Source: Jacaranda mimosifolia (lineage: Eukaryota; Streptophyta; Magnoliopsida; Lamiales; Bignoniaceae). Taken from it: a stretch of 64,000 nt of DNA. The translations under genes and the position numbers were made by a program. The notes below the pieces were generated by a model. It ran no database searches. It saw only the letters and a list, made by a program, of their open reading frames with translations, and was not told the origin of the DNA. The stretch spans positions 26,429,468-26,493,467 of the forward strand of contig CM032129.1 of assembly GCA_018894105.1 (NCBI GenBank). Direction: 5' to 3'. Shown here piece by piece: positions 1 through 12,200 of the stretch (positions are counted from its first letter, which is position 1; every line of letters begins with the position of its first letter).

Positions 1-308
1 GCAATCTGTTGTTTGGTATATTTTCTTGTATGTGGATTTTCGATTTTGTGTTTAGTCCCTTTTATGTCTTCTCATTTTTTTTTTCTTGGGTTCTTGCGTA
101 TTGTGGATATTTAAGATATACATTTACGGTACTTGAAGAGGTTGTGCTTCTGAATATACTATTTCATATAGTTTCTTTATGTGTAATAAACTTTTAATTA
201 AATATGATATTATAATGGTGTTGTTTTGCAAAATATAATTTTAATTTTTTTTTATTATACTTAGATACGATTAATTAACGAAACAGCCATGACACGGCGC
301 GCCGCACT

Positions 309-339
<31 letters not shown>

Positions 340-646
340 TAGGCTCCATGTCTTCTATCCACTTCTGTCTGTCAAGTATCCAGATTTTATCGGAAAAAGA
401 AGTGGATGAATGAAATGGGCCTGGAATAAAAAATTGAGGTTTCTACCTGCTAGGCCCCGTCAGAATGGACCCAAAAGTAGCGAACCTCCGATTGGGCTTT
501 TGCCCTCCAGCCTTCAATAGGGGATTGCCGTTAATAGTCCATAAATACCATTTTGATAATAAGCGACTAAGCGAGTTATATTGTTCACTTTCCAGTTATA
601 TTATTTGAAAATCTATATGTACTAATCTCCATTTGTAGTAATTTTA
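1..646. other. Gene-free AT-rich left flank
   Basis: I recognise no coding frame. The only structure seen is a (TG)n(TA)n microsatellite at 311-339, next to a short GC-rich stretch (ggcgcgccgc, about 296-305). It ends at the left terminus of the Harbinger-like element at 647. Confidence 0.6.
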
Positions 647-1474
647 GGCCACATTTGATTTCCTCCACTAGTAACTAATGTAATCTCAGCTCGCTAAAAA
701 TTATGTGAGATTATTATAATTTCAGCTAGTATAATTTTATATTTGATATTATAGATTACATCTGACACTATAATGTACTCAAGTCTTGATTTCATGTCTG
801 ATATTAGCGATTAAGTCCTATATTATTTTATTTTTTTCAATCACGACCCCATATCGAATCAGTTGTTTGATACATAAGAAGATCCATAAAAATTGAATAA
901 TATTTTTTCATCAAAATTTGATTTTTTCCCCTCAAACTTGTGCCTATTCATCATGGATGTACGAATAGGTGCCAAAATTGGCAACATTTGTGCATATTCA
1001 TACAAAATGTAATTGCTGAGGCACCACACAATGCATTATTTATTATCAAAAAGAGGATCGCATAGGCGCAATATGAAAAATGAAATATGCACCAACACCA
1101 TTATAGTATAGGCATTTCTCGCAAGCACACGCACCAATGTGTGCAAGAGACTCGTTTAGACATCAATGCTTTAAATATGCACCAAAGTTAGCAATATTTA
1201 AATTTGAATTGATTTCAAGAATTTTATGACAATTTGCTAGTGGAATTTGAAGGATATATTGATTAATGAACAAGATAATCGCTCAGGATATATTAAAATT
1301 TTCTTTTCAAATTCCAAAATTTGATTACACCCTAATTTCATCTACAATACGGGCTCGGCGTAGGCTGGGGGATAATATGGATCGACCCAATTACCTTAAT
1401 CAAACATATCAGGCAATATACTAATCACCATCAAAACAGTTAATAGATCCTACTAGGGGAAATGAAACGCGGCC
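647..1474. mobile_element. Harbinger/PIF-like non-autonomous element
   Basis: The left end reads GGCCACATTTGATTTCC and the reverse complement of the right end reads GGCCGCGTTTCATTTCC, which differ at three positions. Both ends are flanked by TTA (644-646 and 1475-1477), the 3-bp target duplication preferred by PIF/Harbinger transposases. The 828 bp interior holds no transposase frame, so it would depend on enzyme supplied by another element. The family call rests on termini and target site only. Confidence 0.6.
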
Positions 1475-1913
1475 TTAACAAACATAGATGTAGTGATAAA
1501 CATAATACAACTATACCACTATTATCCTATAAGTTTCTTATAACAACGGAAAAGAAAAGACAGAAAAATCGAGAAGAAAAAGAATCACAAGCCAAAGAGT
1601 TTTTGGATCCATTCTCAGATATTGAAGAAACTAATGTAGGATTAAACATGAAGAAAAGAAAAGAAAAGAAAAAATAATACAAAAGCAACAAAGAAGCAAA
1701 ATTAAATTTGTTCATGATTCTTTTTTGTTTTTTTTTTTTTATTGAAATGAGATGAGACTTTCAATAAAAATATCTATATTATTTCTTGTTTGGTCTGATA
1801 GTTTCAAGAACATTACTAACTTACTACATCCATCATCTAATAAGAAAAAGATAACAGAAATGGAAATCAAATTAAAGAAAGTTTTGCATCAATTCAAAGC
1901 CAACAAGAAACCC

Positions 1914-1963
1914 GCCACGTATCACCAGAACATGACACGCGTCACTCTGGTGGAAAATAAAAG
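1914..1963 (+). promoter_or_regulatory. ABRE plus CE3-like pair and TATA-like box upstream of the seed gene
   Basis: GCCACGT at 1914-1920 is the reverse complement of ACGTGGC, the canonical ABA-response element bound by bZIP factors such as ABI5. GACACGCGTC at 1934-1943 contains the reverse complement of ACGCGTGTC, the core of coupling element CE3. An AT-rich TATA-like box (aaaataaaag) lies at 1954-1963. All sit within about 175 bp of the start codon at 2088. ABRE with CE3 is a known ABA-response complex in LEA promoters; its activity here is inferred. Confidence 0.6.
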
Positions 1964-2087
1964 GCCACGGTAGAATCCACCCACCGCTCACATAAGCTGA
2001 AATGCTGAATGAATCCCTCTCCGGAGCAGAATTCAAAAGCAGATTCCAAGCCTGCAGAGATCCAGAAAAAGGTGAATGTATAGAAAT

Positions 2088-2384
2088 ATGGCAAAGAGCA
2101 AGAACGACATAAAATATGGTACAGCCCAGGCCAAGCTATCAGAGGACGAAGCTCTGAGAGTGAGGTACAAAGCAGGCACCCCACTCGAAGGAGGAAAAAT
2201 TGCGGATTCCGAGCCAGTAGACCTCTTCTCCAGTGCTCACAATATCTCTAGACAACAACAAGAAAATGAAGGCAAGATTGCCGACTCTGGACCCGTTGAT
2301 GTTTTCTCTAGTGCTCGCAACATAGAGGAGCGAAAGGAAGATGATCGTCAGGGTTCCCATCATCAATACCAGCAGCAGCCTTGA
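2088..2384 (+). CDS. SMP1: Seed maturation protein, SMP1/PM28-like LEA-type small hydrophilic protein
   Basis: Single-exon gene for a 98-residue, very hydrophilic protein with no signal peptide or membrane segment. It begins MAKSKNDIKYGTAQAKLSED, and with the GTPLEGGKIADSEPVDLFSS block this resembles plant seed-maturation proteins of the PM28/SMP1 type, which accumulate late in embryogenesis and are linked to desiccation and seed dormancy. Residues 36-53 (GKIADSEPVDLFSSAHNI) recur at 62-79 with 15 of 18 identities, so the conserved core is duplicated at a 26-residue (78 bp) period. The tail is rich in Q, H, E, K and D. I chose the ATG at 2088 over the in-frame one at 2076 because it matches the family N-terminus and has G at +4. 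The promoter carries an ABRE/CE3 pair. Its 3' flank is duplicated at 58.9-61.3 kb, but no second coding copy is seen there. The family call is from memory of the sequence pattern. Confidence 0.75.
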   Translation: MAKSKNDIKYGTAQAKLSEDEALRVRYKAGTPLEGGKIADSEPVDLFSSAHNISRQQQENEGKIADSGPVDVFSSARNIEERKEDDRQGSHHQYQQQP

Positions 2385-2484
2385 CGTCTGAGTGGCTGGA
2401 GCACCGCCGCCGCTACAGCACCACCACCGTGTCTTCCGTTGAGTAGAGTTAGAGGAGTGTTATGGGGGAATGGTTGCCAATAAG

Positions 2485-3140
2485 ATATAGTATAGTAGTT
2501 ATATCGTAGGGCCTTTTGTTCTGATATCCAGATATTTTGTGTCTTTTTGGTAATGACAAGAGAGATGCAATTTGACATTTTCATTTATAATACCTAGAAA
2601 AATGAAAGCGGGTGCAATTTAATTTGTGGAGGGGTTTTTGCTAAGATGCAATAAGCAGATATTTTTAATCTTATATTCAACTGAGAATTTTATTTTGCAT
2701 GATATAGTACTAGACTAAATGTTATTTTTGGGAAATATTTGAAATACGATTTTTTTCAATTGATGAAATATTTGTTGGAACAAAAGGAAATATTGAAATT
2801 AATAAACACATAGTGTTGCACAGTTATTCTTGCACCTGGATCTGAATGTTACATTGTAACAATTCCCATGAAATGTGCATCTCAATATTGCCTAATAACA
2901 ATTCCCCTGATATTTTTGATGTCACAATGATTTATTTCTTGTGCTTCCATTGGATCTCAAAATGTTACATTAGAGCATATATATGGTACTTTATTATTAC
3001 ATTCTCAGTATTAATTAATATTATAATTCATAATTCATTTGCTATCTCGTACACAGTTTATCAGATAAAACAACATTTATTTACAATATAGTTAATCCCT
3101 TGTTACAAGCGAAATCAAATCTCGAAACAATTAAGATCAT
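2485..3140. repeat. Segmental duplication, left copy of block 1 (3' flank of the seed gene)
   Basis: The sequence from the seed-gene 3' UTR onward matches the right part of the window in the same orientation. Around 2485-2520 (ataagatatag, then ttatatcgtagggcctttt) it pairs with 58873-58910. From 2545 (gtaatgacaagagagatgc) to about 3140 it pairs with 60605-61260, including shared motifs such as cttatattcaactga and gtaacaatt. Divergence is substantial, with many indels, so this is an old duplication. Confidence 0.8.
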
Positions 3141-3540
3141 ATCTAATAAATTATTTTGACATTTTATTAAATTACTTCGTACAGTGTCGGACATGGACAC
3201 GATTATGATATATGTCCAATATGATAACAAAATGTTCAAAAATTAAAATAAAAAAGGTAAAGTTTGATATGGTGGCAGAGACGATTAAAGGACATCCCGA
3301 CACATTCAAATGACAAGTGAAATTAATAACATATCTCACAATGATCATAACATTCTAACAAATTTAGATGATTACACACACTACAAGAAAAAAGAAAATT
3401 GTAATAAAATAGTAACTCACAAGTTGACACTAAGCCCACCATTACTTGATGATATGGGATGTAGAGTGATGAGATGAAATGAGAAATGAAAATTAGAATT
3501 AGGATAATTTTATATTTTTTAAATTATATTTACTTTGTGA
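3141..3540. other. Gene-free AT-rich spacer left of the hAT element
   Basis: I see no gene. CACTACAAGAAAAAAG at about 3378 looks like a CACTA-type terminus, but no partner end was found. The last 8 bases (3533-3540, ctttgtga) are the hAT target-site duplication. Confidence 0.5.
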
Positions 3541-6500
3541 CAGTGGCGGAGCCAGAGGATATTCTCAGTGGGGTCAAAAATTTTACTAAAGTAGATCACA
3601 TTAACTAATTAATTAATATAATAAACATTTAATTTGGAATTGAAGCAAAAACTATAAATAAAGACGGAATTATATAAAAAATACTTACAATATCATTTAC
3701 AATTGTCCCCGTCTCTCTTTAGATTCATGAAAGTGTTGCATGATGGCTTCATTAGATACATCATCAAATACATCATTTTCTATAAATGTAAGCATGCAAT
3801 CATTTAACCATTCATCATCGATCCGGTTTCTTAGTCGATTTTTAATATATTTCATGGCAGAGAAAGCCCTCTCCACTGTTGTTGTAGCCACTGGCAAAAT
3901 CAATGCCAATTTTAAAAGCAAATATACAAGTGGATATACCCTATTCCTCTTTGTCTCTACTAACTTTCGAGCAATATTATCAATTTCCTTCAATTCCAAG
4001 AATTCTTCATCAAACCGCATGTCAACAATGTAGTTCTCAAGTTGATTATCAAGTGTTAAGAGTTCTACATTGGAGAATTTAGATGGATAAAACGTGGCCA
4101 ACTGCATGAGTCTATCTTTATTGAAAGAAGAAAATGAATCATCCGGACTCAAACAAGCTATGCATGTAAGCAACTTTGAATTTACCTCTGTAAAGCAACT
4201 GTTCATTTCTTGAAGTTGCATGTCAATCACTTGATTGAATATTTATATCCGAAAACGATGCTCATTACTGATTTGTTGAGCTTTTCATTGAGATCTTCCT
4301 CGGTCTTTAAAGTCATCATTCATGTTCGGGATACAAATACCATAAACATTACAAAATATAGAGACCTCGCATAACAAAGACTCCCATCCTTCATCTCTCA
4401 TGTTTTGCAATCTTGTTTTACATACTCTAACTTGTTTCATAGCATTGAGAATATCTTGATCCTTTCTCTGTAGAAGTACTAACAATTATTTTTTATTCCC
4501 AAAACTACTTTCATCAAGTATAAACTGAATGTAAATTCAAAAGAATGTAAGTAATCCATCAAAACACGTGATTCAGCTCTTTTCTCGTGAACTATCCCTT
4601 CTTGTTCAATATCCTCAAGTGCATCAGCTATAGTAGAATACATATCAAGCAAATTTAAAAGTGATGCATACTGTGATCTCCATCGAGTGTCACCAGCCCT
4701 TTTCAAATTAGTTTCTTGGTTTAATCCACGTCCACTTTGAATTTCACCATTATCTATTGCTTGAGCTACTTTGGCAGCATGTGTCTCATGAATAGTATCC
4801 CGACGTTTGCAATAAGCACCAAGCACATTCACAATATTAGACACCATGTTAAAGAATAAAACAATATCCACTTGAGTTTTAGCAACCGCTACAAGGGTCA
4901 ATTGAAGTTGATGAGCAAAACAATGAATATAATGAGCTGCTTGATTTTCTTTCATAATCAAACTTTTGAGGCCATTGAATTCTCCCCTCATATTACTTGC
5001 ACCATCGTATCCTTGTCCATGTATTCTTGACAAACTAAGATCATGCTTCAAAATTAAATTCTCTAGTGCAAATTTAAGTGATAAAGTTGTTGTTTCTGTG
5101 ACATGAACAATTTCAAGTAATCTCTCCATAATAAATCTTCTTTTATCACTGTAACGTAAGACAACGGCCATTTGTTCTTTACCTGACACATCTCTTGACT
5201 CATCAACTAGTATTGCAAAGTAGTCATCTCCAAGATCTTTAATGATAGAATTCATTGTTTCACAGGCAGCAGCATTCACAATAACTTTTTGAATATCAGG
5301 TGAAGTCAATTTTAGGTTCTTTTGCATTCTTCCAACAACTTCATTGATAACATCATTATGATTTGCAAGAAAGCTCAAAAGCTCTAGAAAATTCCCCCTA
5401 TTGCTTGAATCTAAGGATTCATCATGGTCATGAAAAGCTAAACCTTGACGCAAAAGAAATCTTATGCAATCAATTGATGTAAGCAATTTAATCCGATATT
5501 CTTTTTTCAATTCATCACTTTGCTTCTGAAAAGCAAAATATATATGCTGGTCTTGATTCATCAAGTCAATGACACCTTTTCAAAGCTTGATTGTGCATGC
5601 TATTACAATCACCAACATAAGCATCAAATCTTTCTTTCTTATTCCAACCAAAAAAGCCAGTTGTAACAAAAGTATCACCCCCAGATTGTTTTCCAATATA
5701 TGGCTTAAATAAGTAACAGGGTAGACAAAATGTTGCATCTTTGCTAACACTATATTCCAACCAACTACCATAGATGTCAAACCATTTAGCAATAAAGCGA
5801 CGCATAACACCACCAATATTTCTCTTTGGAAAATTATGTTTCCTTGGTTGACAAGGACTTTCTTTTAGATAAGCTCTTCTTATTTCATCCATTTGATTTA
5901 TATCATAATCTGAAATTCTTTTATATAGTCCAGGATTTGCTGGAAGCTCATTGAATTCAATATTACTCTTTTTAGAAAATTGATTAACACAATCACTAGA
6001 AGAAGGTTCTTGATTTGGCCCTGAAGCTTGTAATGCTGGTGAATCTTTTGATTTTTTTGATAGTTTGATCACAAATTTATCCATTTTTTTAGCTGGTCAA
6101 ACATAAACCAATGGTCAAAATATAATAGACTAGCAATTAAATTCATATACCGTTTTCCAGAACAAAAACTTAATGATTCATCATACATATACATATCTAT
6201 AAACAAAAATATACAGAACTATCATAAGAAATAAAGAAATAAATACCTTTCCAAGCTTAGAAGCAGACATCACAGGCTAATACCATTTTCCAGAACAAAA
6301 ACTTAATAATTCATTATACATATCTATTATCTAAAGCTCATTACTAAAATTAAACCATGAAATAAAAGCACTTATCAGTTATCTCAGTGTCAAGAAGTAA
6401 AAGAATCATCCCAAAATTAGAAACAAAAATATACAGAACTATCACAAGAAATAAAGAAAGAAATACCTTTCCAAGCTTAGAAGAAGTCAAGCAGACATCA

Positions 6501-6819
6501 TAGGCTCCTTTGGACTGTTCACTTTCTTAAGAGAAGTTTCCTTCCTTGTGTGTGCTGACTGCCTAGAGAAAAAGAAAACCAAGGGAGTGCTTGGCTTGTT
6601 CTGCAAGCTTGTTTATTCTTATAATGAGGGAATGACTTCTTTCCTAGTTGAATTATTGACCCCCTCATTAAAGAATTTTTATTTTTTTTAGTGGGGTCAA
6701 TTAAAGATAAAATTTATTTTTTTTGAAAATATTACATATACATATATATACATATATAAGGAAAAAAATGTTCAGTGGGGTCATTTGACCCCACTAAACA
6801 CTAAGTGGCTCTGCCACTG
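3541..6819 (-). mobile_element. Full-length hAT transposon with TIRs and 8-bp target duplication
   Basis: The left end CAGTGGCGGAGCCA and the reverse complement of the right end CAGTGGCAGAGCCA differ at one base. The flanks are ctttgtga (3533-3540) and ctttgtgg (6820-6827), an 8-bp duplication with one mismatch, which is the hAT hallmark. Subterminal gtggggtca motifs occur on both sides (3577-3585, 6694-6702 and 6775-6783), likely transposase-binding repeats. The 5' leader has an internal direct duplication (about 6149-6275 against 6280-6506, both containing cctttccaagcttagaag). The element is absent from the equivalent interval of the right-hand duplicate copy. Confidence 0.93.
3697..6084 (-). 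pseudogene. hAT transposase (TTF-type zinc finger, DUF4371, hAT C-terminal dimerisation), inactivated
   Basis: This is the transposase of the surrounding hAT element, of the group often annotated zinc finger MYM-type protein 1-like. Reading 6084 to 3697, the N-terminal part has a TTF-type zinc-finger region (about 5566-6084, with FCLPCYLFK). The DUF4371/RNase H-like core follows (4479-5564, with FAILVDESRD, HCFAHQLQL and GDTRWRSQY). The C-terminal dimerisation domain holds LPVATTTVERAFSAMKYIKN and NRIDDEWLND (3697-4230). At least four lesions break it: a +1 frameshift near 5567-5570 (after ALKRCH), a second frameshift near 4480-4500, an in-frame TGA at 4285-4287 and an in-frame TAA at 4243-4245. 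Once joined, the domain order is that of a complete family member of roughly 780 residues. The element cannot move itself now. Confidence 0.9.
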
Positions 6820-6827
6820 CTTTGTGG

Positions 6828-8566
6828 GATGATTTGTATAATAAAAGTGGATAATTGTATTGAATGTTTACTTTAATGGATGAAAATATTGGGATAAAAT
6901 TTAAAAGACTAAAATACCCTCAATTAAAATATTTATTATTTTTCTATTTAACATAGATAAATTAATTTCCCTCCATTCTGACACAATATCCAAATATTTC
7001 TTCTTTTTGCCAAATTTAAAAAATTTAATTTTCTCCATTCTAATACAACATCCTTACACAAAAAAAAAAAATCTTGAAATTCAAAGAATTTAGAGTATAA
7101 TTTTTTTTCATTATCAATATTATTACCACAATTACAATATATATGTATATTTATCTTTTAATTATTTTTAATATAAATATTTTTTTAATTACTATATTGT
7201 TATAAGAATCTATAATAATAATAAAAATAATAATTATTAATCAAACAAAAATTACAAATATATTTTTATAATGATTTTTTTTTCTCGAAAAAGAATACCA
7301 AACATAAACCAATCCAATTTATGCAAACGTGAGGAGTAGAAATATTGATAGTTAAAATGTCTTTTTCACTTGTCATTCTGAAAGGCCCAATAAATAGGAT
7401 GAAAATATCACATCAAATCGATCTTATTCTACATCTTACAATTAATCTGTACAGTTGCAGGCTGGATTGATTACTAGGCCATAATGCTGCAAAGTAAACT
7501 CATGATGAAGTGGGATGTGGCCCAATATCCCACTTCATCACAAAAACGAAACGAGCCCTAAATGTACTGAGCAATAGAAGACTTTGTTCTATTATAATAT
7601 TAATTTTGACAAGTTTAATAGTGGCAAAATTTGTAGTTAAATTGTTACTATTGACAATTAATGAAATATCTTTAGTGGTAAATATAATTTTTTTTTAAAA
7701 ACATAAAGATAGTTTTATTGTAATAAATATATCATTAATTATCAATAATAATAATTTAAACTACTAGTTTTTTTATCACTACTAAGTCATCTGATGGCAA
7801 AACAAAAATTATTGCTACTTAAAATTATCACTAGTAACAAAATAAAAATTACTTTCACCTAATATGTGTCATTATTTACAATTTCACGTTACACTTATTT
7901 TATTGGCTAACGTTATACTTTTTTGTATTGATAATATTTCGTTGCATAATTTACATAAAATCTAATATTTTTTCTTATTTAGGGATTCATCATTTATTTG
8001 AACTTAAATTATATTTATTTTGTTGTTTAATGTTGTTTTATTTCCACTTTACTTTGAGATATATATATATATATTTTATATTACACCATCCATGTAATCA
8101 ATGAATAATTATTAATATACATATATATGCATAACTATATATTAATATCTCTAACAAACTCCTAATCCTGATGTGTGTGTGTATAAATAAAAAATAATAA
8201 TTATATATTAATATAATCATGTCAATGCCATATCATATTTTAAATGACATCATATTTTAAAATTTTAAAATTTAGTATGTCCTGTGTCCATATCGTCATG
8301 CCCGTATCAATGGACCATACAAAATAACATTTTTTATTTAATACTTTCACACAATCATACGATTTTGGGATATTTCCAAATGGTTTGGACCTGAGGGGTT
8401 GTTCGTTTTGATCTCTAATATCCTTTCTCATTTTCAATACTATTTGATTTTTTCAAACATAAAATCATATAGGTCACCTAAATATTCAATCCTTAACCTA
8501 CCCGTATGGCACAAACGGGCCCTAAGAGCTCCCGAATCATGTTTATGTATAAAGTAGTATTCTAGA
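6828..8566. other. Gene-free AT-rich interval between the hAT element and the PAT1 3' flank
   Basis: I see no convincing coding frame. The interval holds long A/T runs, a perfect inverted repeat at 7503-7540, and two sites that resemble Harbinger-type ends: cgaaacgagccctaaa about 7548-7563 and acaaacgggccctaag about 8511-8526. No matching left termini were found, so no elements are called. Confidence 0.5.
7503..7540. repeat. Perfect 14-bp inverted repeat (hairpin)
   Basis: tgatgaagtgggat at 7503-7516 is followed, after a 10-base loop (gtggcccaat), by its exact reverse complement at 7527-7540. There is no T-tract typical of a Pol III terminator, and no gene touches it. It probably belongs to the terminal region of a decayed foldback or Harbinger-like element. 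Confidence 0.8.
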
Positions 8567-9281
8567 ATGAAATAAAAGGGATTATGACATACAGTTGTTT
8601 ATAACATCTGCAAAGTCGCAAACTCTCACGCCAATCTGTTACATACACTGCAGAGGAAGACGCTTTCAGGCATCCAATGTCAAGAATGATATATGCTGCA
8701 CTAACATTATGAGCTTAAAAAGCAAAGCGGAGGCAAGGTTTGGAATTACAACTCATAAAACTATTCCAGAACAGAATTACACAAACCCACCTTATCTTAA
8801 ACCCAAAAAAGAGGGGAAAAAAATGAACTCAACAAAGCCAAAAAGCAAGTGATATTCATCAGGCAGTATAGCTGATGTACCCATTTCCCCACCCCTCAAG
8901 AAAAGCTTTAGACATATCTTTTGCAGCTGTACATTTCTATAACTCTAAAGTCCCCATTTTTACTATTCAAGGATAGAGCACAACAGAGCATCAATATACG
9001 CTCCCAAAGTCGCAAGAAAATTGAAAACCATAATTCACTAATACACAGATGGCAAACTTAAAAATCTCTTCCACCATGTGCCGGGACAATGAAGATGGCG
9101 AAACTCTAATGCCTGATAAATGAACCAACTTCTACAGCTATACCTGCCCAAGGCTTACCTCTTACCAAGCTTCACCCCCATATAAGATGCCAGGAATGTG
9201 CTTTAACCAATAATGCCATCTCTGGTCCACAATGTTTGAGTTCATTTGATGGATTCTCTGCCATATTGCACAAGTATGTGA
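8567..9281 (-). other. PAT1 3' flank / 3' UTR, left copy of duplicated block 2
   Basis: This stretch lies directly downstream of the PAT1 stop codon. It aligns almost end to end with 63306-64000 in the same orientation; shared landmarks are cactgcagaggaaga, gtgatattcatcaggcag, gatagagcacaacagagcatc and atacacagatggcaaactta. The conservation between copies is higher than in the neighbouring spacers, which fits transcribed 3' UTR. Long frames on the + strand here are chance. Confidence 0.7.
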
Positions 9282-12200
9282 TCAAGAGTTACCATTTCCT
9301 CCACTATGACCACTGAAAGCCGGGGCAGGCATAGATCGCTGTGCAAATTCCAACAGTAGTTTTCGCTGCTGCTCACTCGTGTGAGGAAGGCACGCTCGCA
9401 AGAGTTCAACAGGCATTTCTCTGCTAATTGCTTTGGCTATGTCAGAGCTGATGGCCGTTGTGTCTGGTGAGCCCTGAGTGAGGAAGGATTGTACAACAAA
9501 GTCATATTTATTGAAGCAGTACTTTGTGAGTAGGCCGAAAAATGCATCAAAAGAGGCCTGCCAAAAAGCCCTGTTAGGCGAGCTGCAATTGCCAGCAGCA
9601 TGGGGGTCTGTCAGAAGCTCAGTTGCCCTCTCGAGCACAGATTTAAGGATAACTGAAGCTCCATCTCCCAAAGGATTCCCGATAGGACGTAGAGGAGGAT
9701 GCTCAGCTGAACATACCACTGATGCAAGACAGGCAGCAAGAGCTTTGAGCTCCATACCATGGACACAGGATGACACAGCCTTTGCAAGGTTGATAGTTGT
9801 CGACGATGCTCCAGGATCAGCAGGAAGGTTGCCAAATAAGAACCTCAAATTGCGGAATATGACCATGCAGACAACTCGTATGAGTTCCCCTGGCAAAAGA
9901 AGTTGAAGATACCCTGAAAGGAGCTTCCTGCCCTTGGGAAGAGAAACTATTCTCAGGAACACAAGGTCATCTTCAGGATCTAGATCCACTGTGTGGCCAT
10001 CTTTTCCTAGTGGGTCAACAAGCTGAAGAGATGATGCTAAACCTTCTAGCAGAACCTGCCTCCTCTGTCTCAACGGGATCCCAACATCTTGGAGCTGATT
10101 AAATTGTAAAAACCTGTCAATATCATCAACATCAAGTAGGAGGCAAATTCCATCCTCAATAGTCACCCTGGCTGCAAGCATAGGCTCCTGTTCCAGTGGC
10201 TTGTCAGAAAGTTTTGATTCAGCACCACCACTACTACCAGATGAATTCGGGGATTCAACTTCAAGAAGTGGTCGAGGCCTGCGTATCGAAGAAAAGGAAA
10301 CCCTTCCAAGAGCATCAACCTGGAGAAAAGCATGCGGCTCGTTGCTAGGCCGAGGCTTGGAAGAACTATCCCTCAAATTAGTTGGACAGAAATGATGTTT
10401 CAACTTAGCACCAGCAGATTTTCTTGCTAGGCAAGCTTGGTAGTAATAATCTTCAACGTAAGGATCATTGCTGTGAGTAGCTGCAAGCTGCATTCTAAGA
10501 ATATTTTCAATCTCATCTGCGGTCATGTACTTGGATTTAAACCTTGGCCACCCGCTCTCACCCTTATGGCTACCAGAATCAGAGCCCTGCTGAGGATAAC
10601 GCATCCCCTGTCTACTTCTCAGCAGTGATAGAGCTCTTTGATCTCTCAAATCTGGCAACACATGCATGTCAAAGTTGTTCACCACAGGTAGTGATTGAGA
10701 AAGGTGAGGATTAAATAGTTGAGACTGCAACCCTGATAAATGGCCAATGGATGGCTGAAATGGATGATGCTGCATTCTAGTTTGCCGGGAATGCTGGGGT
10801 GGCAGCAGCTGTGAAGGCACTAAACCATTCTGATGGGACAACTGTTGGGGCGAAAAATTGTTTTGGAGGCCAGAATGATTTCCAGGGTAAAAGCCACTTT
10901 GATTCGCCCACTGGTTCCGGAGTTGACTATTAACTGGGAGACTATGATTTAACTGGGGCAACTTTCCGCCAAATTGTGATCCATGAGGCAAGGGATTCAA
11001 TTGCTGCTGAGAATTGGAGAAAGGAGAATGATTAGACGAAGCAATTGGCGGGTGATACAGAATATTAGGTTGGCTAGACTGGCCATTGGGCGAAGCTTGC
11101 TGAGATCTGCCACCAGGGGGTGGATACGAAGTGAATGATGATTTCGGAATAAGAATCGGTTCGCTAGAATGGTGATGATGCAGGTTTTGCAGCTGTGGAT
11201 GCTGCTGCTGTGGTTCAGGGTACGAAGATGTCCTGTGCAACAACTTGGCTTCCATAAAGTGGGCAGAGGAGGAATATGATTGCGAGGACCATTTTTTGCT
11301 TTCATGAATGGTTTCAGCCTCAAGAGCACGTTGATCGAACCAATTCATAAAATCTGCATCTTGAGCCAATGCAGCAGCAGATGAACCTGCAGCAGAATAA
11401 CATGATAAAAAATGACAATCTTCACCAACAAGCTAAAGTCTATCTTTACATGAAAATTGTTATAAATAAGAAATTTGCGCCTTTTCTTTTAGGAGCAATA
11501 TCTTTGAATGAGACTTAGTCTCTGTTGAAGATGAGAAAAATATGAAAACGGTAGATTTCTATTTGAGTACACATAAATGTAAACAATTGTAAACCAATTA
11601 CAAATTAGCATTTCAAAGAAAATTAGTCAGTTATTGCCTATGTTGTGGTTCCACAATTGTCTTAAACAGTCGGAGAAACTGCATAAGAAAATTTCATGTT
11701 GAAGCAGCTAAGGTGGAGACATCCAACCCCAGTAGAACCAATGTAATCTGAAATCCTGTGTTGTCACGAACAAGATGGAGATACACTAGAACGCAAACAT
11801 CACACTGCACATAATGTAATACAATAAACCCTCTTGAGACTGGGCAACAAACTTCAGAAACCAGATAGAGTCCCCCAAAACCCACACAACTCAACAATAT
11901 GCTGTGCTGATCTGTAAGGGTGAAAGCAGCACAACTAATCAACTGCTTGCAAACAATACTCACATTCAAGCTATGAGAAACTACTGCAATACATACGTGG
12001 AGTTTTCCACAGCATGGTTCTACAATCATGGGAACCCTACGCTAACTATTCTGGAGATAGTATATCTACTACAGTGGTTAACTTCGGGAAAGTACAGTTT
12101 TTATAAGGAAGATTGGAATGTACGAGGCTCACACGCAATTAGAAAAATCTTCACAATACTACCAAGCACCCAATTAGACAAAGAAAAACAGAACCTGAAT

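Noticed and set aside
1462..1973. Reading frames of 60-75 codons on both strands (1462-1677, 1527-1715, 1752-1973)
   Set aside because: K/N- or F/L-rich low-complexity translations of AT-rich DNA with no family resemblance.
3378..3395. CACTACAAGAAAAAAG as the end of another CACTA transposon
   Set aside because: No matching inverted end or 3-bp duplication was found nearby.
8595..8852. 85-codon + strand frame downstream of PAT1
   Set aside because: Lies in the PAT1 3' flank and is not preserved as a frame in the duplicated copy at 63.3-63.6 kb.
9478..9906. 142-codon + strand frame inside PAT1
   Set aside because: It is antisense to a certain PAT1 exon; open only because of codon bias on the other strand.
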